Program-made: the position numbers and the translations under genes
Part shown: positions 17,129-26,202 of the stretch, in pieces
How positions within the stretch are numbered: the stretch's first letter is position 1
Layout of the letters: every line of letters starts with the position of its first letter
Assembly (NCBI RefSeq): GCF_021395205.1
Contig: NZ_JAJVCS010000003.1
Span: forward strand, 1-64,000
DNA: 64,000 nucleotides
DNA from: Polynucleobacter sp. IMCC 30228
GTDB lineage: Bacteria > Pseudomonadota > Gammaproteobacteria > Burkholderiales > Burkholderiaceae
Direction: 5' to 3'
The notes under the pieces: model-generated
What the model was told of the DNA's origin: nothing
The model's input: the letters and a program-made list of their open reading frames with translations, nothing else
Database searches by the model: none

Positions 17129-19477
17129 ATGAGTATAAAAGTTCAGGGTGTAGGCGCGAGTGTTTTGCGCAAAGAAGATGATCGCTATATGCGTGGGCGA
17201 GGTCAATTTGTTGGCGACATCAAAATACCGGATATGTTAGATGTAGCATTTGTTCGATCTCCTATAGCCCATGGATTTATCAAAGGAATTCATAAGCCTG
17301 AGGGTTATGACGATTATATTTTCACGATGGATGACTTGCCGGATATTAAGCCTATTTGTGCGGTATCTAGCCTCCCTGGTTTTAAGGCATCTAATCAGTG
17401 GCCGCTAGCAAGGGGTAAAGTGCGTCAGGTTGGCGAATTAATTGCTGCCTGCATTGCCCCCACCCGGGCAAGTGCGGAAGATTTAGCGCAACAAGTATTT
17501 GTTGATTTTGATGAACTGCCAGCAGTGGTTGACTCGGTAGCAGCAAGAAAAAATCCACCGAGCTTAGTGCACGAAGAATGGGGCGATAATATTTTTCTTG
17601 AAACATTTGTAGAGGGAGATATCGACGCAATTAAGAGTGCGCCAATTAAGATATCTAGACATATTCATACCGCACGCCAGTGTATGTCGCCCTTAGAAGG
17701 CAGGGGAGTTATTTGCCAGTGGGACTATCGACTTGAGCAATTAACGATGTGGACTTCTGCCCAAATGGTTCATATTAATCGTCAGGGCTTAGCGGAATGC
17801 TTAGGTATTGATAGTGGAAAAATTCGGGTAATCGCCCCCGACGTTGGTGGGGGTTTTGGCTACAAGGGAATCTTGTTGCCGGAGGAAATTGTTTTGGCTA
17901 AGCTTGCCATGCAGCTTGGTAAGCCCTTGCGTTGGATTGAAGACCGTAGGGAGCAACTAACTGCTAACGCCAATTGCCGTGAGCACGATTATGAAATCAC
18001 GGTCTATGCAAATAATGATGGTCGATTATTGGGTATTGACTGTGAAGCAACTGTAGACTCAGGGGCTTATTCATCTTATCCCTTTTCCGCATGTCTGGAA
18101 GCGGCACAGGTTGGATCTATTCTGCCAGGGCCATATAAAATGGAGCAATATCGCTGTAAAACATGGTCTGTTGCGAGTAATAAAGCACCAATTCTGCCGT
18201 ATCGCGGAGTTGCAAGAACAGGTGTTTGCTTTGCAATTGAACTCATGATTGATGCTATTGCTAGACAAGCAAATATTGAGCCTATAGATGTTCGCCTAGC
18301 AAATGTCGTACTACCCTCCGAAATGCCCTACGACAATATTACTAAAAAACATTTTGATAGCGGCGATTATCCAAAAGTCTTAGAAATGGCTCGAGATGCT
18401 ATCGATTTAAAAGCGATTCGATTACGCCAGACCAAGGGCGAAGCTGACGGGAAAAAAATTGGAGTAGGATTTGCAATTTATTGCGAACAAGCCGCTCATG
18501 GCACGAGTGTTTATTTTGGTTGGGGCATCCCCATGGTGCCCGGATTTGAGCAGTGTCGCGCCCGTTTAAATGCTGATGGTGTGCTAGAAATGTCTATTGG
18601 CGCTCACTCCCATGGCCAAAGCATGGAGACAACTCTAGCTCAGGTGGCCAATGAAATATTAGGCATTGATCTTGCAAAGGTGCGCTTAGTCCATGGCGAT
18701 ACTGCAAATTCTCCTTACTCCACGGGAACTTGGGGATCTCGCTCGATGGTAATGAGCGGGGGTGCAGTTGCTCAAGCTTGCAAAGAATTAGCCAAGCGCA
18801 TTAATCAAATAGCAGCAAAAATATTAAATTGCGAAGTGACTGAGTTAAGTCTTCGCGACGGCATGGTTTGCCGCGGGAATACGCCTTCAATGTCATTAGC
18901 TGAGGTCGCTTATGTATGGTACCGCTCACCCCAACTATTACCCGATGATATAAACCCCGCTGGCTTGGAAGTAATTGCTGGCTATAAGGCTAAACGCGAT
19001 ACCGGCACGTTTTCATATGCCTGCCATGCCGTCGTAGTAGCTGTGGACACCCAGCTTGGATCAGTTGATATCGTCGATTACGTCATTATTGAAGATGGCG
19101 GTGTCTTGGTAAACCCGATGGTAGTTGATGGTCAAATTATTGGAGGGGTAGCACAAGGTATTGGTACTGCATTATATGAAGAAATGCCTTTTGATGAACA
19201 TGGGCAACCATTAGCCTCAACCCTTGCTGATTACATGTTGCCAGGTGCGCCAGAGGTACCCACTATTCGTATAAAGCATATTGAAACACCTTCTCCCTAT
19301 ACTGAATTTGGTCAAAAGGGCATAGGAGAGGGTGGCGCAATTGCACCTCCAGCTGCGATAGTAAATGCGATTAATGATGCGCTTAAGGATATAGGCGTTG
19401 AAATTGTTGAGAGTCCTATTACCCCCAAAAGATTATTGGCAGCGATTTCAAAAGCCAGATTGGAGGCTGCACTATGA
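17129..19477 (+). CDS. Molybdenum hydroxylase large subunit (xanthine dehydrogenase/CoxL family)
   Basis: 782-residue Mo-cytosine-dinucleotide subunit that would carry out water-dependent hydroxylation of a heterocycle or aldehyde. Visible: a GGGFGYKG loop near residue 240, the active-site loop PYRGVARTG near 356-362, and the catalytic Glu in GIGEGGAI near 733. The loop is not the AYxCSFR of true CO dehydrogenase, so CO oxidation is not supported; it resembles the second CoxL-like group (AYRGAGR) with changes. It overlaps the FAD-subunit gene by four bases. The substrate is unknown; an N-heterocycle fits the neighbours. Confidence 0.9.
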   Translation: MSIKVQGVGASVLRKEDDRYMRGRGQFVGDIKIPDMLDVAFVRSPIAHGFIKGIHKPEGYDDYIFTMDDLPDIKPICAVSSLPGFKASNQWPLARGKVRQVGELIAACIAPTRASAEDLAQQVFVDFDELPAVVDSVAARKNPPSLVHEEWGDNIFLETFVEGDIDAIKSAPIKISRHIHTARQCMSPLEGRGVICQWDYRLEQLTMWTSAQMVHINRQGLAECLGIDSGKIRVIAPDVGGGFGYKGILLPEEIVLAKLAMQLGKPLRWIEDRREQLTANANCREHDYEITVYANNDGRLLGIDCEATVDSGAYSSYPFSACLEAAQVGSILPGPYKMEQYRCKTWSVASNKAPILPYRGVARTGVCFAIELMIDAIARQANIEPIDVRLANVVLPSEMPYDNITKKHFDSGDYPKVLEMARDAIDLKAIRLRQTKGEADGKKIGVGFAIYCEQAAHGTSVYFGWGIPMVPGFEQCRARLNADGVLEMSIGAHSHGQSMETTLAQVANEILGIDLAKVRLVHGDTANSPYSTGTWGSRSMVMSGGAVAQACKELAKRINQIAAKILNCEVTELSLRDGMVCRGNTPSMSLAEVAYVWYRSPQLLPDDINPAGLEVIAGYKAKRDTGTFSYACHAVVVAVDTQLGSVDIVDYVIIEDGGVLVNPMVVDGQIIGGVAQGIGTALYEEMPFDEHGQPLASTLADYMLPGAPEVPTIRIKHIETPSPYTEFGQKGIGEGGAIAPPAAIVNAINDALKDIGVEIVESPITPKRLLAAISKARLEAAL

Positions 19478-20280
19478 AGGCGGCTCCTTTTACTCTTTTG
19501 ACTCCAGCTAGCTTAGATCAGGCTATTAACATATTGAATAAAAACCCAACCTTTTCCAAGTTAATGGCTGGCAGCCAATCCATTGGTCCAATGTTAAATC
19601 TTCGCTTAACTCAACCTGAAAATTTAATCTTGTTGAGAAATCTAAAGGAATTACGCGAGGTAGCTGATTGCAAAGAGAGTATTTTTATTGGCGCAGGAAT
19701 TACACATGCAGAAATAGAAGATAAAAAAATATTAGATCCTAGTAGGGGGCTGATGGCCTCTGTTGCTGCGAATATCGCATATCGAGCAGTTCGTAATTTT
19801 GGGACCATTGGAGGCAGTCTCGCACATGCGGATCCAGCCTCAGACTGGGTTAATTTAATGCAACTACTTGATGCCAGATTCGTCATAGCGGGGCCAAAGA
19901 GCAAAAGAGAAGTAACAAGCAAGCAATTTATGCTAGCAGCCTTTACTACCACCCTTGAGGATGATGAAATATTACTTGGCGTAAAAATCAAAAAATTATC
20001 AGATGGAGCAAAGTTTGGTTATTTTAAATTTTGTAGAAAAGTAGGTGAGTTTGCAGAAGCCATAGGAGCAGTATTGATTGATTCAGAATTGGGAATCAGG
20101 CGAGCTATTATTGGCGCAACAGCCGGCACCCCATTTTTAGTGAAGAATATTGACGCTGTTCTTAAGGGTGATGCCGAAGAGATCAAGCAGGCAGTAATTC
20201 AGGCCGGATGCACTGATGAATATGAATTTCAAATGCATAAAATTGCCTTAGAGCGTGCACTTTTACAGGCTAAGTTATGA
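19474..20280 (+). CDS. Molybdenum hydroxylase FAD-binding subunit (CoxM-like)
   Basis: 268-residue FAD subunit. Family motifs are the MAGSQSIGPMLNLRL segment near residues 31-46 and the NFGTIGGSLAHADPASDW segment near 110-126, which bind the FAD pyrophosphate and ring. It passes electrons from the iron-sulfur subunit to the final acceptor. It starts within the large-subunit stop (4-nt overlap) and overlaps the next gene by four bases, so the three subunits are made together. Confidence 0.92.
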   Translation: MKAAPFTLLTPASLDQAINILNKNPTFSKLMAGSQSIGPMLNLRLTQPENLILLRNLKELREVADCKESIFIGAGITHAEIEDKKILDPSRGLMASVAANIAYRAVRNFGTIGGSLAHADPASDWVNLMQLLDARFVIAGPKSKREVTSKQFMLAAFTTTLEDDEILLGVKIKKLSDGAKFGYFKFCRKVGEFAEAIGAVLIDSELGIRRAIIGATAGTPFLVKNIDAVLKGDAEEIKQAVIQAGCTDEYEFQMHKIALERALLQAKL

Positions 20281-20774
20281 CAACTATTAACCTTAAAGTA
20301 AACGGAAAATTGATTGCTTACAAAGGCGAATCTCGCACGCATTTAGGTGATTTTTTGCGAGAATCGTTAGGCCTCACTGGTACTCATTTAGGCTGTGAAC
20401 ATGGCGTCTGTGGAGCCTGTACAGTTGAAATTAATGGCTCTCCTGCTAGAACTTGCATTCAATTTGTGGCCGCATGTGCTGACTATGAAATTCGCACAAT
20501 TGAAGACTTTAATGATGATGAAGTAATGCAGCAGTTGAGGGAAGCTTTTAGCCAAGAGCATGCATTGCAATGTGGGTTTTGTACACCAGGAATGTTGATT
20601 ACTGCTAGAGATATGATTTTGCGATTACCAGGGCTAACTGGTGACGCAGATGAAGAACGTATTCGTACTGAGTTAGCAGGTAATTTATGCCGCTGTACAG
20701 GATACCAAGGCATCGTTAAGGCTATACAGTCGGTTCTTCGGCTACGCGCAATGCAAGGTAAAAATGATTATTAA
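20277..20774 (+). CDS. Molybdenum hydroxylase 2Fe-2S subunit (CoxS-like)
   Basis: 165-residue iron-sulfur subunit with both 2Fe-2S clusters complete: a plant-ferredoxin-like site at Cys40, Cys45, Cys48 and Cys60, and a helical site at Cys99, Cys102, Cys138 and Cys140 (CGFCTPG and CRCTGY). It relays electrons from molybdenum to FAD. Its 3' end overlaps the CoxG-like gene by 11 bases. Gene order large-medium-small is one of the usual arrangements. Confidence 0.95.
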   Translation: MTTINLKVNGKLIAYKGESRTHLGDFLRESLGLTGTHLGCEHGVCGACTVEINGSPARTCIQFVAACADYEIRTIEDFNDDEVMQQLREAFSQEHALQCGFCTPGMLITARDMILRLPGLTGDADEERIRTELAGNLCRCTGYQGIVKAIQSVLRLRAMQGKNDY

Positions 20775-21369
20775 AGAATTCTTCGAGATGCCTTTTGGGC
20801 TTGATACAACATGGCTTGCATTTAAAAATATACCTACATTAGTATCATGCATGCCAGGTGCTAGCTTGCAGTCTGAGCCAGTAAACTTAGAGACGGGCTC
20901 AAAAATAGATATCTTGTTTTTGGTAAAGTTGGGACCGATTGTTGGATCGTTTCAAGGTGTGGGTGAGGTGGTATATGACGAGCTACAAAGGTCTGGAAGT
21001 TTTTCTGGCTCTGGGGTAGACCGCAAGAGCGGATCGAGAGTTCGCGGAGAGGCTAAATTTTTACTCAATGCGTCTGCGAATGGACTTAGTACCGAGATCA
21101 CCGTAATTGTCGACTACAGCCTAACTGGCCCCTTGGCGCAATTTTCTAGGGGAGCTATTGTTCAAGAATTTGCAGCTGCCTTAACCAGAGAATTTGCTAA
21201 TAATTTAAAAAACAATTTAGACGGTCAGCATCAAACTAAAGACTCAGCTAGAAGCATTAATCAGCAAACTCCCCAGCTTTCATCTGATAACACACTCAAT
21301 TTTGGTAGTTTAATTTGGCAAGTTTTAATTCGGAAGTTAAAAGCATTATTTCAACTTAGCAGACAGTAG
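20764..21369 (+). CDS. CoxG-like SRPBCC protein
   Basis: 201-residue protein of the CoxG branch of the SRPBCC (START-like) fold: LDTTWLAFKNIPTLVSCMPGA near the N-terminus, then alternating strands to about residue 150, and a hydrophobic C-terminal helix (LIWQVLIRKLKALFQL) that could attach to the membrane. In CO dehydrogenase systems CoxG helps recruit the enzyme to the membrane; here it probably serves the molybdenum hydroxylase made just upstream. It overlaps the 2Fe-2S subunit gene by 11 bases. Confidence 0.8.
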   Translation: MIIKEFFEMPFGLDTTWLAFKNIPTLVSCMPGASLQSEPVNLETGSKIDILFLVKLGPIVGSFQGVGEVVYDELQRSGSFSGSGVDRKSGSRVRGEAKFLLNASANGLSTEITVIVDYSLTGPLAQFSRGAIVQEFAAALTREFANNLKNNLDGQHQTKDSARSINQQTPQLSSDNTLNFGSLIWQVLIRKLKALFQLSRQ

Positions 21370-21402
21370 CTTTTTTTCAATACAAATTAACTGGAGATGG
21401 CA

Positions 21403-22593
21403 ATGAAAAAATTATTTTTTAAAACATTTTGCGTTACTGCAATTTTATGTACCACTAGTCTAATTTATGCGCAGGAGACTATTAAGATTGGTGCCCCACT
21501 AGCTTTGACAGGGGGCCTAGCTGACGAAGGAAAAAAGCAGCAGATTGCTTATGATATGTGGCTAAAGAAAGTAAACGCTGCTGGCGGCATTCAAGTTGGC
21601 AATAAAAAAATGAAGGTTGAGTTAATCACTTACGATTATCAAACTGATGAAAAGAGAGCCCAATCTCTAGCTGAAAAACTAATCACTCAAGATAAAGTTG
21701 CTTTCTTAACTTCACCATTTGGTTCTGGCCATACCAAAGTAGTTGCAGGTGTCGCAGAGCGGTATGGAATTCCTGTAGTTGCCCCGGTTGCGTCAAGCGA
21801 GTCAGTGTTCAATCAAGGTTATAAAAATCTGTTCGGAACCTTGGCGGCTAATAGCGGAATTGTTTCGCATATGGTCACGCTATTTACTAAGCAATATCCA
21901 ACTACAAAAAGAATAGCCATTCTTGGTAGGGAAGATGTTTTTCCAAAAGCAATGGCTGCCGAAATGAAGGTTTATGCAGAAAAAGCGGGCCTTGAGGTGG
22001 TATTTAATGAGCTATACCCAGTTGGCACTCTAGATCATGCTGCTTCCCTATCAAAAATTAAGGCCGCAAAACCTGATTGGATCTATGTTTCTGGTTATAC
22101 CCAGGATTTGGTGTTGGCCCGCAAACAAATGAGCGATCTTGGTGTAAAGGCTCCGATCATTACCATGATTACTGGCCCTGCGTATAAGGAATTTACCGAT
22201 GCCTTAGGACCTTTGGCCGAGGGGATTTCAAGTGCAACATGGTGGCATCACTCTTTAACATACAAGTCAAAAGATGTATTTGGTTCGACTACTGAGTTTT
22301 ATAAAGAATTTGTAGCAGCAAATAAATCTGACCCCGATTACGTTCATGCATCTTCTGCCGCTGCATTAATCGCATTACAAATGGCGATAGAAAAGGCAGG
22401 CTCAATCGATAAAGATAAAGTTCGCGCACAATTAGCATCCTTAGATGTGGTGACCTTTTATGGGCCAATTAAATTTGGCGCTAATGGCATGAATCAAAGT
22501 AGAGATTTGCCTATTATTCAAGTTCAAAATGGCAAAGTAGTAGTTTTGTATCCTGATGCGATTAAGCAAGGTAATTTGCAGCTTGTTAAGTAA
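21403..22593 (+). CDS. ABC-type branched-chain amino acid/amide substrate-binding protein (LivK-like)
   Basis: 396-residue type I periplasmic binding protein. The signal peptide ends near SLIYAQ, then ETIKIGAPLALTGGLADEGK and GAPL-type two-lobe motifs follow (FLTSPFGSGHTKVVAGVAERYGIPVV). ATG 21403 is preferred because GGAG at 21393-21396 is correctly spaced; ATG 21397 would sit on it. It is first of a five-gene importer. Many such systems take up amides, urea, aromatics or dipeptides rather than leucine, so the ligand is probably the compound handled by the neighbouring hydroxylase and hydantoinase. Confidence 0.9.
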   Translation: MKKLFFKTFCVTAILCTTSLIYAQETIKIGAPLALTGGLADEGKKQQIAYDMWLKKVNAAGGIQVGNKKMKVELITYDYQTDEKRAQSLAEKLITQDKVAFLTSPFGSGHTKVVAGVAERYGIPVVAPVASSESVFNQGYKNLFGTLAANSGIVSHMVTLFTKQYPTTKRIAILGREDVFPKAMAAEMKVYAEKAGLEVVFNELYPVGTLDHAASLSKIKAAKPDWIYVSGYTQDLVLARKQMSDLGVKAPIITMITGPAYKEFTDALGPLAEGISSATWWHHSLTYKSKDVFGSTTEFYKEFVAANKSDPDYVHASSAAALIALQMAIEKAGSIDKDKVRAQLASLDVVTFYGPIKFGANGMNQSRDLPIIQVQNGKVVVLYPDAIKQGNLQLVK

Positions 22594-22668
22594 TTTATAA
22601 GCTGCAAAAGGCATTGTGATCATGATTTATTGCAACCCTACATAGGATAAGCCTCGGCTTAGAAACAG

Positions 22669-23523
22669 ATGCTTCAAGCTCTTGCTAACGGCCTAATGTT
22701 AGGTGGTCTTTATGCCTGTATTGCTGTAGGTTTTTCTTTGGTATGGGGGGTTCTGAACATCATTAACATGATGTATGGATCCCTCATTATTTTTGCTGGC
22801 TATGTAACCTACTTTATTTGGTACGGAACCAAAATAACACCGATATTACTTTTGTTGCCAGTGACTTTAGTCATGTTTATTTTTGGGTATCTTCTTCAGT
22901 ACTTAATGATTAATCGCGTTGTTAAAAGACCAGTCTTAACTACACTCACACTAACCTTTGGGTTGGATATGATTTTATACAATTTTATGAATTCTTTTTT
23001 TGAGGCGACGCCTCGCAGAATTGCATTAAATTGGGGTAGCTTTTCGATTGCGGATTTAGTTTTTCCAATTGATCGCTTAGTTGCTATGGCGCTTGCCTTT
23101 ATATTGACTTTCCTTTTATATATATTATTGCGGGCTTCTAGAATTGGTCGGGCAATTGTTGCCGTCAGAATGGATCGTGATGCGGCATCGTTAATGGGCA
23201 TTCAAATTCCGCAAATTTATGCCATTACTTTTGGTCTTGGGGCAGCTATGGCAGGTGCTTGCGGTGTACTTTTCGCAGTTGCTTTTCCGGTTACCACAAA
23301 TATCTCAGGGCTTTTACTAGGGAAAGCATTTGTAATCTGCGTCATTGGTGGTTTGGGAAGCGTTCCTGGGGCATTAATTGGTGGATTAGCGTTGGGTTTA
23401 ATTGAATCTTTTGGTAGTCATTGGTTTGGCCCACAAAATGCCATCATTATTGGTTTTGTATTGATGCTGACCTTATTGATGGTTAGGCCTACGGGATTAT
23501 TAGGAGTTAAAGGTTATGAATAA
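22669..23523 (+). CDS. ABC importer permease, LivH family
   Basis: 284-residue inner-membrane permease with about eight hydrophobic spans. Typical features are LANGLMLGGLYACIAVGFSLVWGVLNIINMMYG at the start, the RASRIGRAIVAVRMDRDAASLMGI cytoplasmic loop that contacts the ATPase, and VIGGLGSVPGALIGGLALGLIES near the end. It pairs with the LivM-type permease, whose start overlaps its stop by eight bases. Confidence 0.93.
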   Translation: MLQALANGLMLGGLYACIAVGFSLVWGVLNIINMMYGSLIIFAGYVTYFIWYGTKITPILLLLPVTLVMFIFGYLLQYLMINRVVKRPVLTTLTLTFGLDMILYNFMNSFFEATPRRIALNWGSFSIADLVFPIDRLVAMALAFILTFLLYILLRASRIGRAIVAVRMDRDAASLMGIQIPQIYAITFGLGAAMAGACGVLFAVAFPVTTNISGLLLGKAFVICVIGGLGSVPGALIGGLALGLIESFGSHWFGPQNAIIIGFVLMLTLLMVRPTGLLGVKGYE

Positions 23524-24457
23524 GCCCATTGCAGCTTTTCTGGTTGTTTTTATTTCCTTGGCGGCCATGCCATTTATTGCTGATAATTATTTTGTAAAGT
23601 TAGCAACATTTATTGCAATGTATTCGGCCTTGGCGTTATCTTGGAATTTTATTGGCGGGTTTACTGGGTATCCCTCTTTTGCAACTGCTGCTTTTATTGG
23701 TTTAGGATCTTACGCAGGAGCAATTTTACAAAATGCAGGTATCAATTTAATAGCCTCATGGATTTTGGCATCAATTATCACCATAATTTTTGCGGGCTTT
23801 CTTGGCTTTGCAATTTTACGGGTCAAGGGACATTATTTTGCGGTTGGGTCTATTGCAGTTGTTGAGCTATTAAGATTAATTGCCTCATCTTGGTCAAGTT
23901 TTACGGGGGGAGGAGATGGTCTTAATGTAAAAATTATGGAAGGTGGCCCCGATTATGCTGGACGCGTCTTTTTGTATTCGATGCTTTCAGTAATGCTATT
24001 AGCATTCCTTACTACACTCTGGGTGAATCGAAGTAAATTTGGTTTCGGTCTTAAGGCCATTAAGCAAAATGAAGATGCAGCTGATATGGTTGGTATAAAT
24101 GTTACGATTTATAAGATAGCAGCATTTTGTTTGTCAGCAGTATTTTGTGGAACAGTTGGGGCAATTTATGCATCCTGGATTGGCTATATTGCCCCAGTAG
24201 ATGCATTTTCAATCATTACGACTCTTAAGGTTCCAGTTATGGTGCTATTAGGGGGTGAGGGAACAGTTTTTGGCCCCATTCTTGGTGCTCTCGTATTCGT
24301 AATTCTTGAGGAATCTGTTTGGGCTCATTTTTTAGAAGCCAATCAAGCAATCCTAGGAATGATTATCGTAATTCTTATTTTCTTTTTACCTGGCGGGATC
24401 TTAAAAGTAGATTATCGAAAATTAATAGCAAAAATTCAGGGGGTGAAAAGTGCTTGA
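23516..24457 (+). CDS. ABC importer permease, LivM family
   Basis: 313-residue second permease with about nine to ten hydrophobic spans. The coupling loop reads RSKFGFGLKAIKQNEDAADMVGINVTIYK, and GGEGTVFGPILGALVFVILEE follows near residue 245. It overlaps the LivH stop and the ATPase start by eight bases each. Confidence 0.93.
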   Translation: MNKPIAAFLVVFISLAAMPFIADNYFVKLATFIAMYSALALSWNFIGGFTGYPSFATAAFIGLGSYAGAILQNAGINLIASWILASIITIIFAGFLGFAILRVKGHYFAVGSIAVVELLRLIASSWSSFTGGGDGLNVKIMEGGPDYAGRVFLYSMLSVMLLAFLTTLWVNRSKFGFGLKAIKQNEDAADMVGINVTIYKIAAFCLSAVFCGTVGAIYASWIGYIAPVDAFSIITTLKVPVMVLLGGEGTVFGPILGALVFVILEESVWAHFLEANQAILGMIIVILIFFLPGGILKVDYRKLIAKIQGVKSA

Positions 24458-25223
24458 GGTTCGAAATCTTACTAAGAATTTTGGTGGTATCGCAGCCGTT
24501 AATAATGTTTCGTTTGTAATCGGCGCTGAGGGGAGTAAAGGAGAGATAGTTGGCCTTATTGGCCCAAATGGTGCTGGAAAAACAACGCTTATTAATGTGA
24601 TTACTGGAGTTCACCCAGCAAGTAGCGGTGAAGTTTTTTTTGAGGGCAGAAATATCACCACTCAAAAGCCTTGGCAATGCGCTCGCTCGGGTTTGGCGCG
24701 AACATTTCAGATTGTTCAACCATTTCCTGCGATGACTGTTTTAGAGAATGTTACTGCAGGCGCATTGTTTTCTGGCGGTGCTTCGAATAAGTTAGATGCA
24801 GAAAGGTTAGCTCTTAACCACTTGGAATTTGTGGGTCTTGCAAATGAAGCAAATCGTTTAGCTTCAACACTAACTTTGCCATCAAGAAAAAAATTAGAGC
24901 TAGCTAAGTCTCTTGCAATGAACCCTAGAGTGCTGATGTTAGATGAGGTTAACGCAGGATTAAATACAGGCGAGATAGATAAAGCACTTGAATTAATGAA
25001 TTCCATTGCCGCACGGGGCATCACTATTCTTATAGTTGAGCATCTTATGAAGGTAGTTTTTTCTTTATGCCAGAAGGTGCTCGTTCTTCATCATGGTGAA
25101 TTAATTGCAGAAGGCGAGCCAAGAGAGGTTGCAAAAGATGCAAAAGTTGTAGAGGCTTATCTCGGGCATAAATTTGCTTCAAAATTACAAAAAATGGATG
25201 CTAAGGTCGCTTCTAATGTCTGA
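24450..25223 (+). CDS. ABC importer ATPase, LivG family
   Basis: 257-residue ATP-binding subunit. The Walker A motif GPNGAGKTT lies near residue 38, the Q-loop region follows (ARTFQIVQPF), and Walker B is LMLDEVNAGLN. The signature motif is degenerate: LPSRKKLELAKSLAMNPR stands where LSxGxQ is usual, an oddity that LivG proteins of this type sometimes show. GTG start, overlapping the LivM stop by eight bases; the stop overlaps the LivF start by eight. Confidence 0.92.
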   Translation: MLEVRNLTKNFGGIAAVNNVSFVIGAEGSKGEIVGLIGPNGAGKTTLINVITGVHPASSGEVFFEGRNITTQKPWQCARSGLARTFQIVQPFPAMTVLENVTAGALFSGGASNKLDAERLALNHLEFVGLANEANRLASTLTLPSRKKLELAKSLAMNPRVLMLDEVNAGLNTGEIDKALELMNSIAARGITILIVEHLMKVVFSLCQKVLVLHHGELIAEGEPREVAKDAKVVEAYLGHKFASKLQKMDAKVASNV

Positions 25224-25935
25224 TCCCTTATTACAAGTCAAAAACATTAAAGCTGGATATGGCGAAATTCAGGTGCTTTGGGATGTTAATTTTTCGATTG
25301 AAAAAGGTGCAATTTCATGTATTGTGGGTTCCAATGGCGCAGGTAAAACTACTTTATTAAGAGCATTATCTGGGTTAATACCGACACGGGGCGGTGAATT
25401 TATTTTTGATGGTATACCCATAACAGGGCTTTCTACTAAAAAAATTCTACAGGCCGGTATTGCTCATGTGCCAGAAGCTCGTCGGCTATTTAAAGGTCTT
25501 TCTGTAAGAGATAATCTTTTACTAGGCGCTTATTTAAGAAAAGATTCTAGATTAGAAATTAATCATGATTTAGAGTGGATTTATTCGCTCTTTCCCATTC
25601 TATCTGAGCGCTCATCACAAGATGCGACTACGATGTCTGGCGGAGAACAGCAGATGTGTGCGATTGGTAGGGGTTTAATGGCCAGACCGAAGCTTTTATT
25701 GATTGATGAGCTTTCTTTGGGACTAGCTCCACGAGCAGTTGAAAAGTTGACAGAGGCATTGCTTGCAATTAATCAGCAAGGGCTATCAATTTTGTTGGTT
25801 GAGCAGGACGTAATGACGGCGTTTGATTTATCTTCATATGGCGTAGTAATTGAGACTGGTAAAGTTACTTTAACTGGCTCTACAGCATATTTATCCGAAG
25901 AGCCGAGAGTGCGAGAAGCTTATTTAGGAGTTTAA
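25216..25935 (+). CDS. ABC importer ATPase, LivF family
   Basis: 239-residue second ATPase. Walker A is GSNGAGKTT near residue 37, the signature is MSGGEQQM, and Walker B is LLLIDELSLGLAP. The start is set at ATG 25216, giving MSDPLLQVKNIKAGYG, the usual family opening; an upstream start at 25174 would add 14 unrelated residues. The operon ends abruptly here: an in-frame IS30 transposase tail begins six bases after the stop. Confidence 0.92.
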   Translation: MSDPLLQVKNIKAGYGEIQVLWDVNFSIEKGAISCIVGSNGAGKTTLLRALSGLIPTRGGEFIFDGIPITGLSTKKILQAGIAHVPEARRLFKGLSVRDNLLLGAYLRKDSRLEINHDLEWIYSLFPILSERSSQDATTMSGGEQQMCAIGRGLMARPKLLLIDELSLGLAPRAVEKLTEALLAINQQGLSILLVEQDVMTAFDLSSYGVVIETGKVTLTGSTAYLSEEPRVREAYLGV

Positions 25936-25941
25936 ATTTAG

Positions 25942-26160
25942 CCTCTTTTTGCTAACTGGCAACGGGAATCGAATGAAAACCTCTTTGATTGGCTTAAGCA
26001 AAACATCCCCCCCAAGAAAAGACCGTTATCGACTGTGACTGACGAGGAGCTTAGAATGATCCAAGATAGATTAAACAACCGACCGAGAAAGCGATTAGGA
26101 TTTAAAACACCAAGTGAAGTGTTTATGCAATCTTTAAACCGTGTTGCACTTCGTGTTTGA
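25942..26160 (+). pseudogene. IS30-family transposase, C-terminal remnant
   Basis: An open frame without a start codon reads ANWQRESNENLFDWLKQNIP, then TDEELRMIQDRLNNRPRKRL and GFKTPSEVFMQSLNRVALRV before a TGA at 26158-26160. This matches the conserved C-terminus of IS30 transposases (the RLNNRPRKRLG-TP block). Only about 70 codons remain; the DDE catalytic core is missing and no terminal repeats were found. It abuts the LivF stop and precedes hyuA by about 40 nt, marking a past insertion or deletion between the two blocks. Confidence 0.88.
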
Positions 26161-26202
26161 ATCTACCTCAATTTATTAAAACAAAAAAAGAGATCATAGA
26201 TA

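Noticed and set aside
17129-21369. CO dehydrogenase (coxLMS-G) operon
   Set aside because: The large subunit lacks the AYxCSFR active-site loop of true CO dehydrogenase; a general Mo hydroxylase call is safer.
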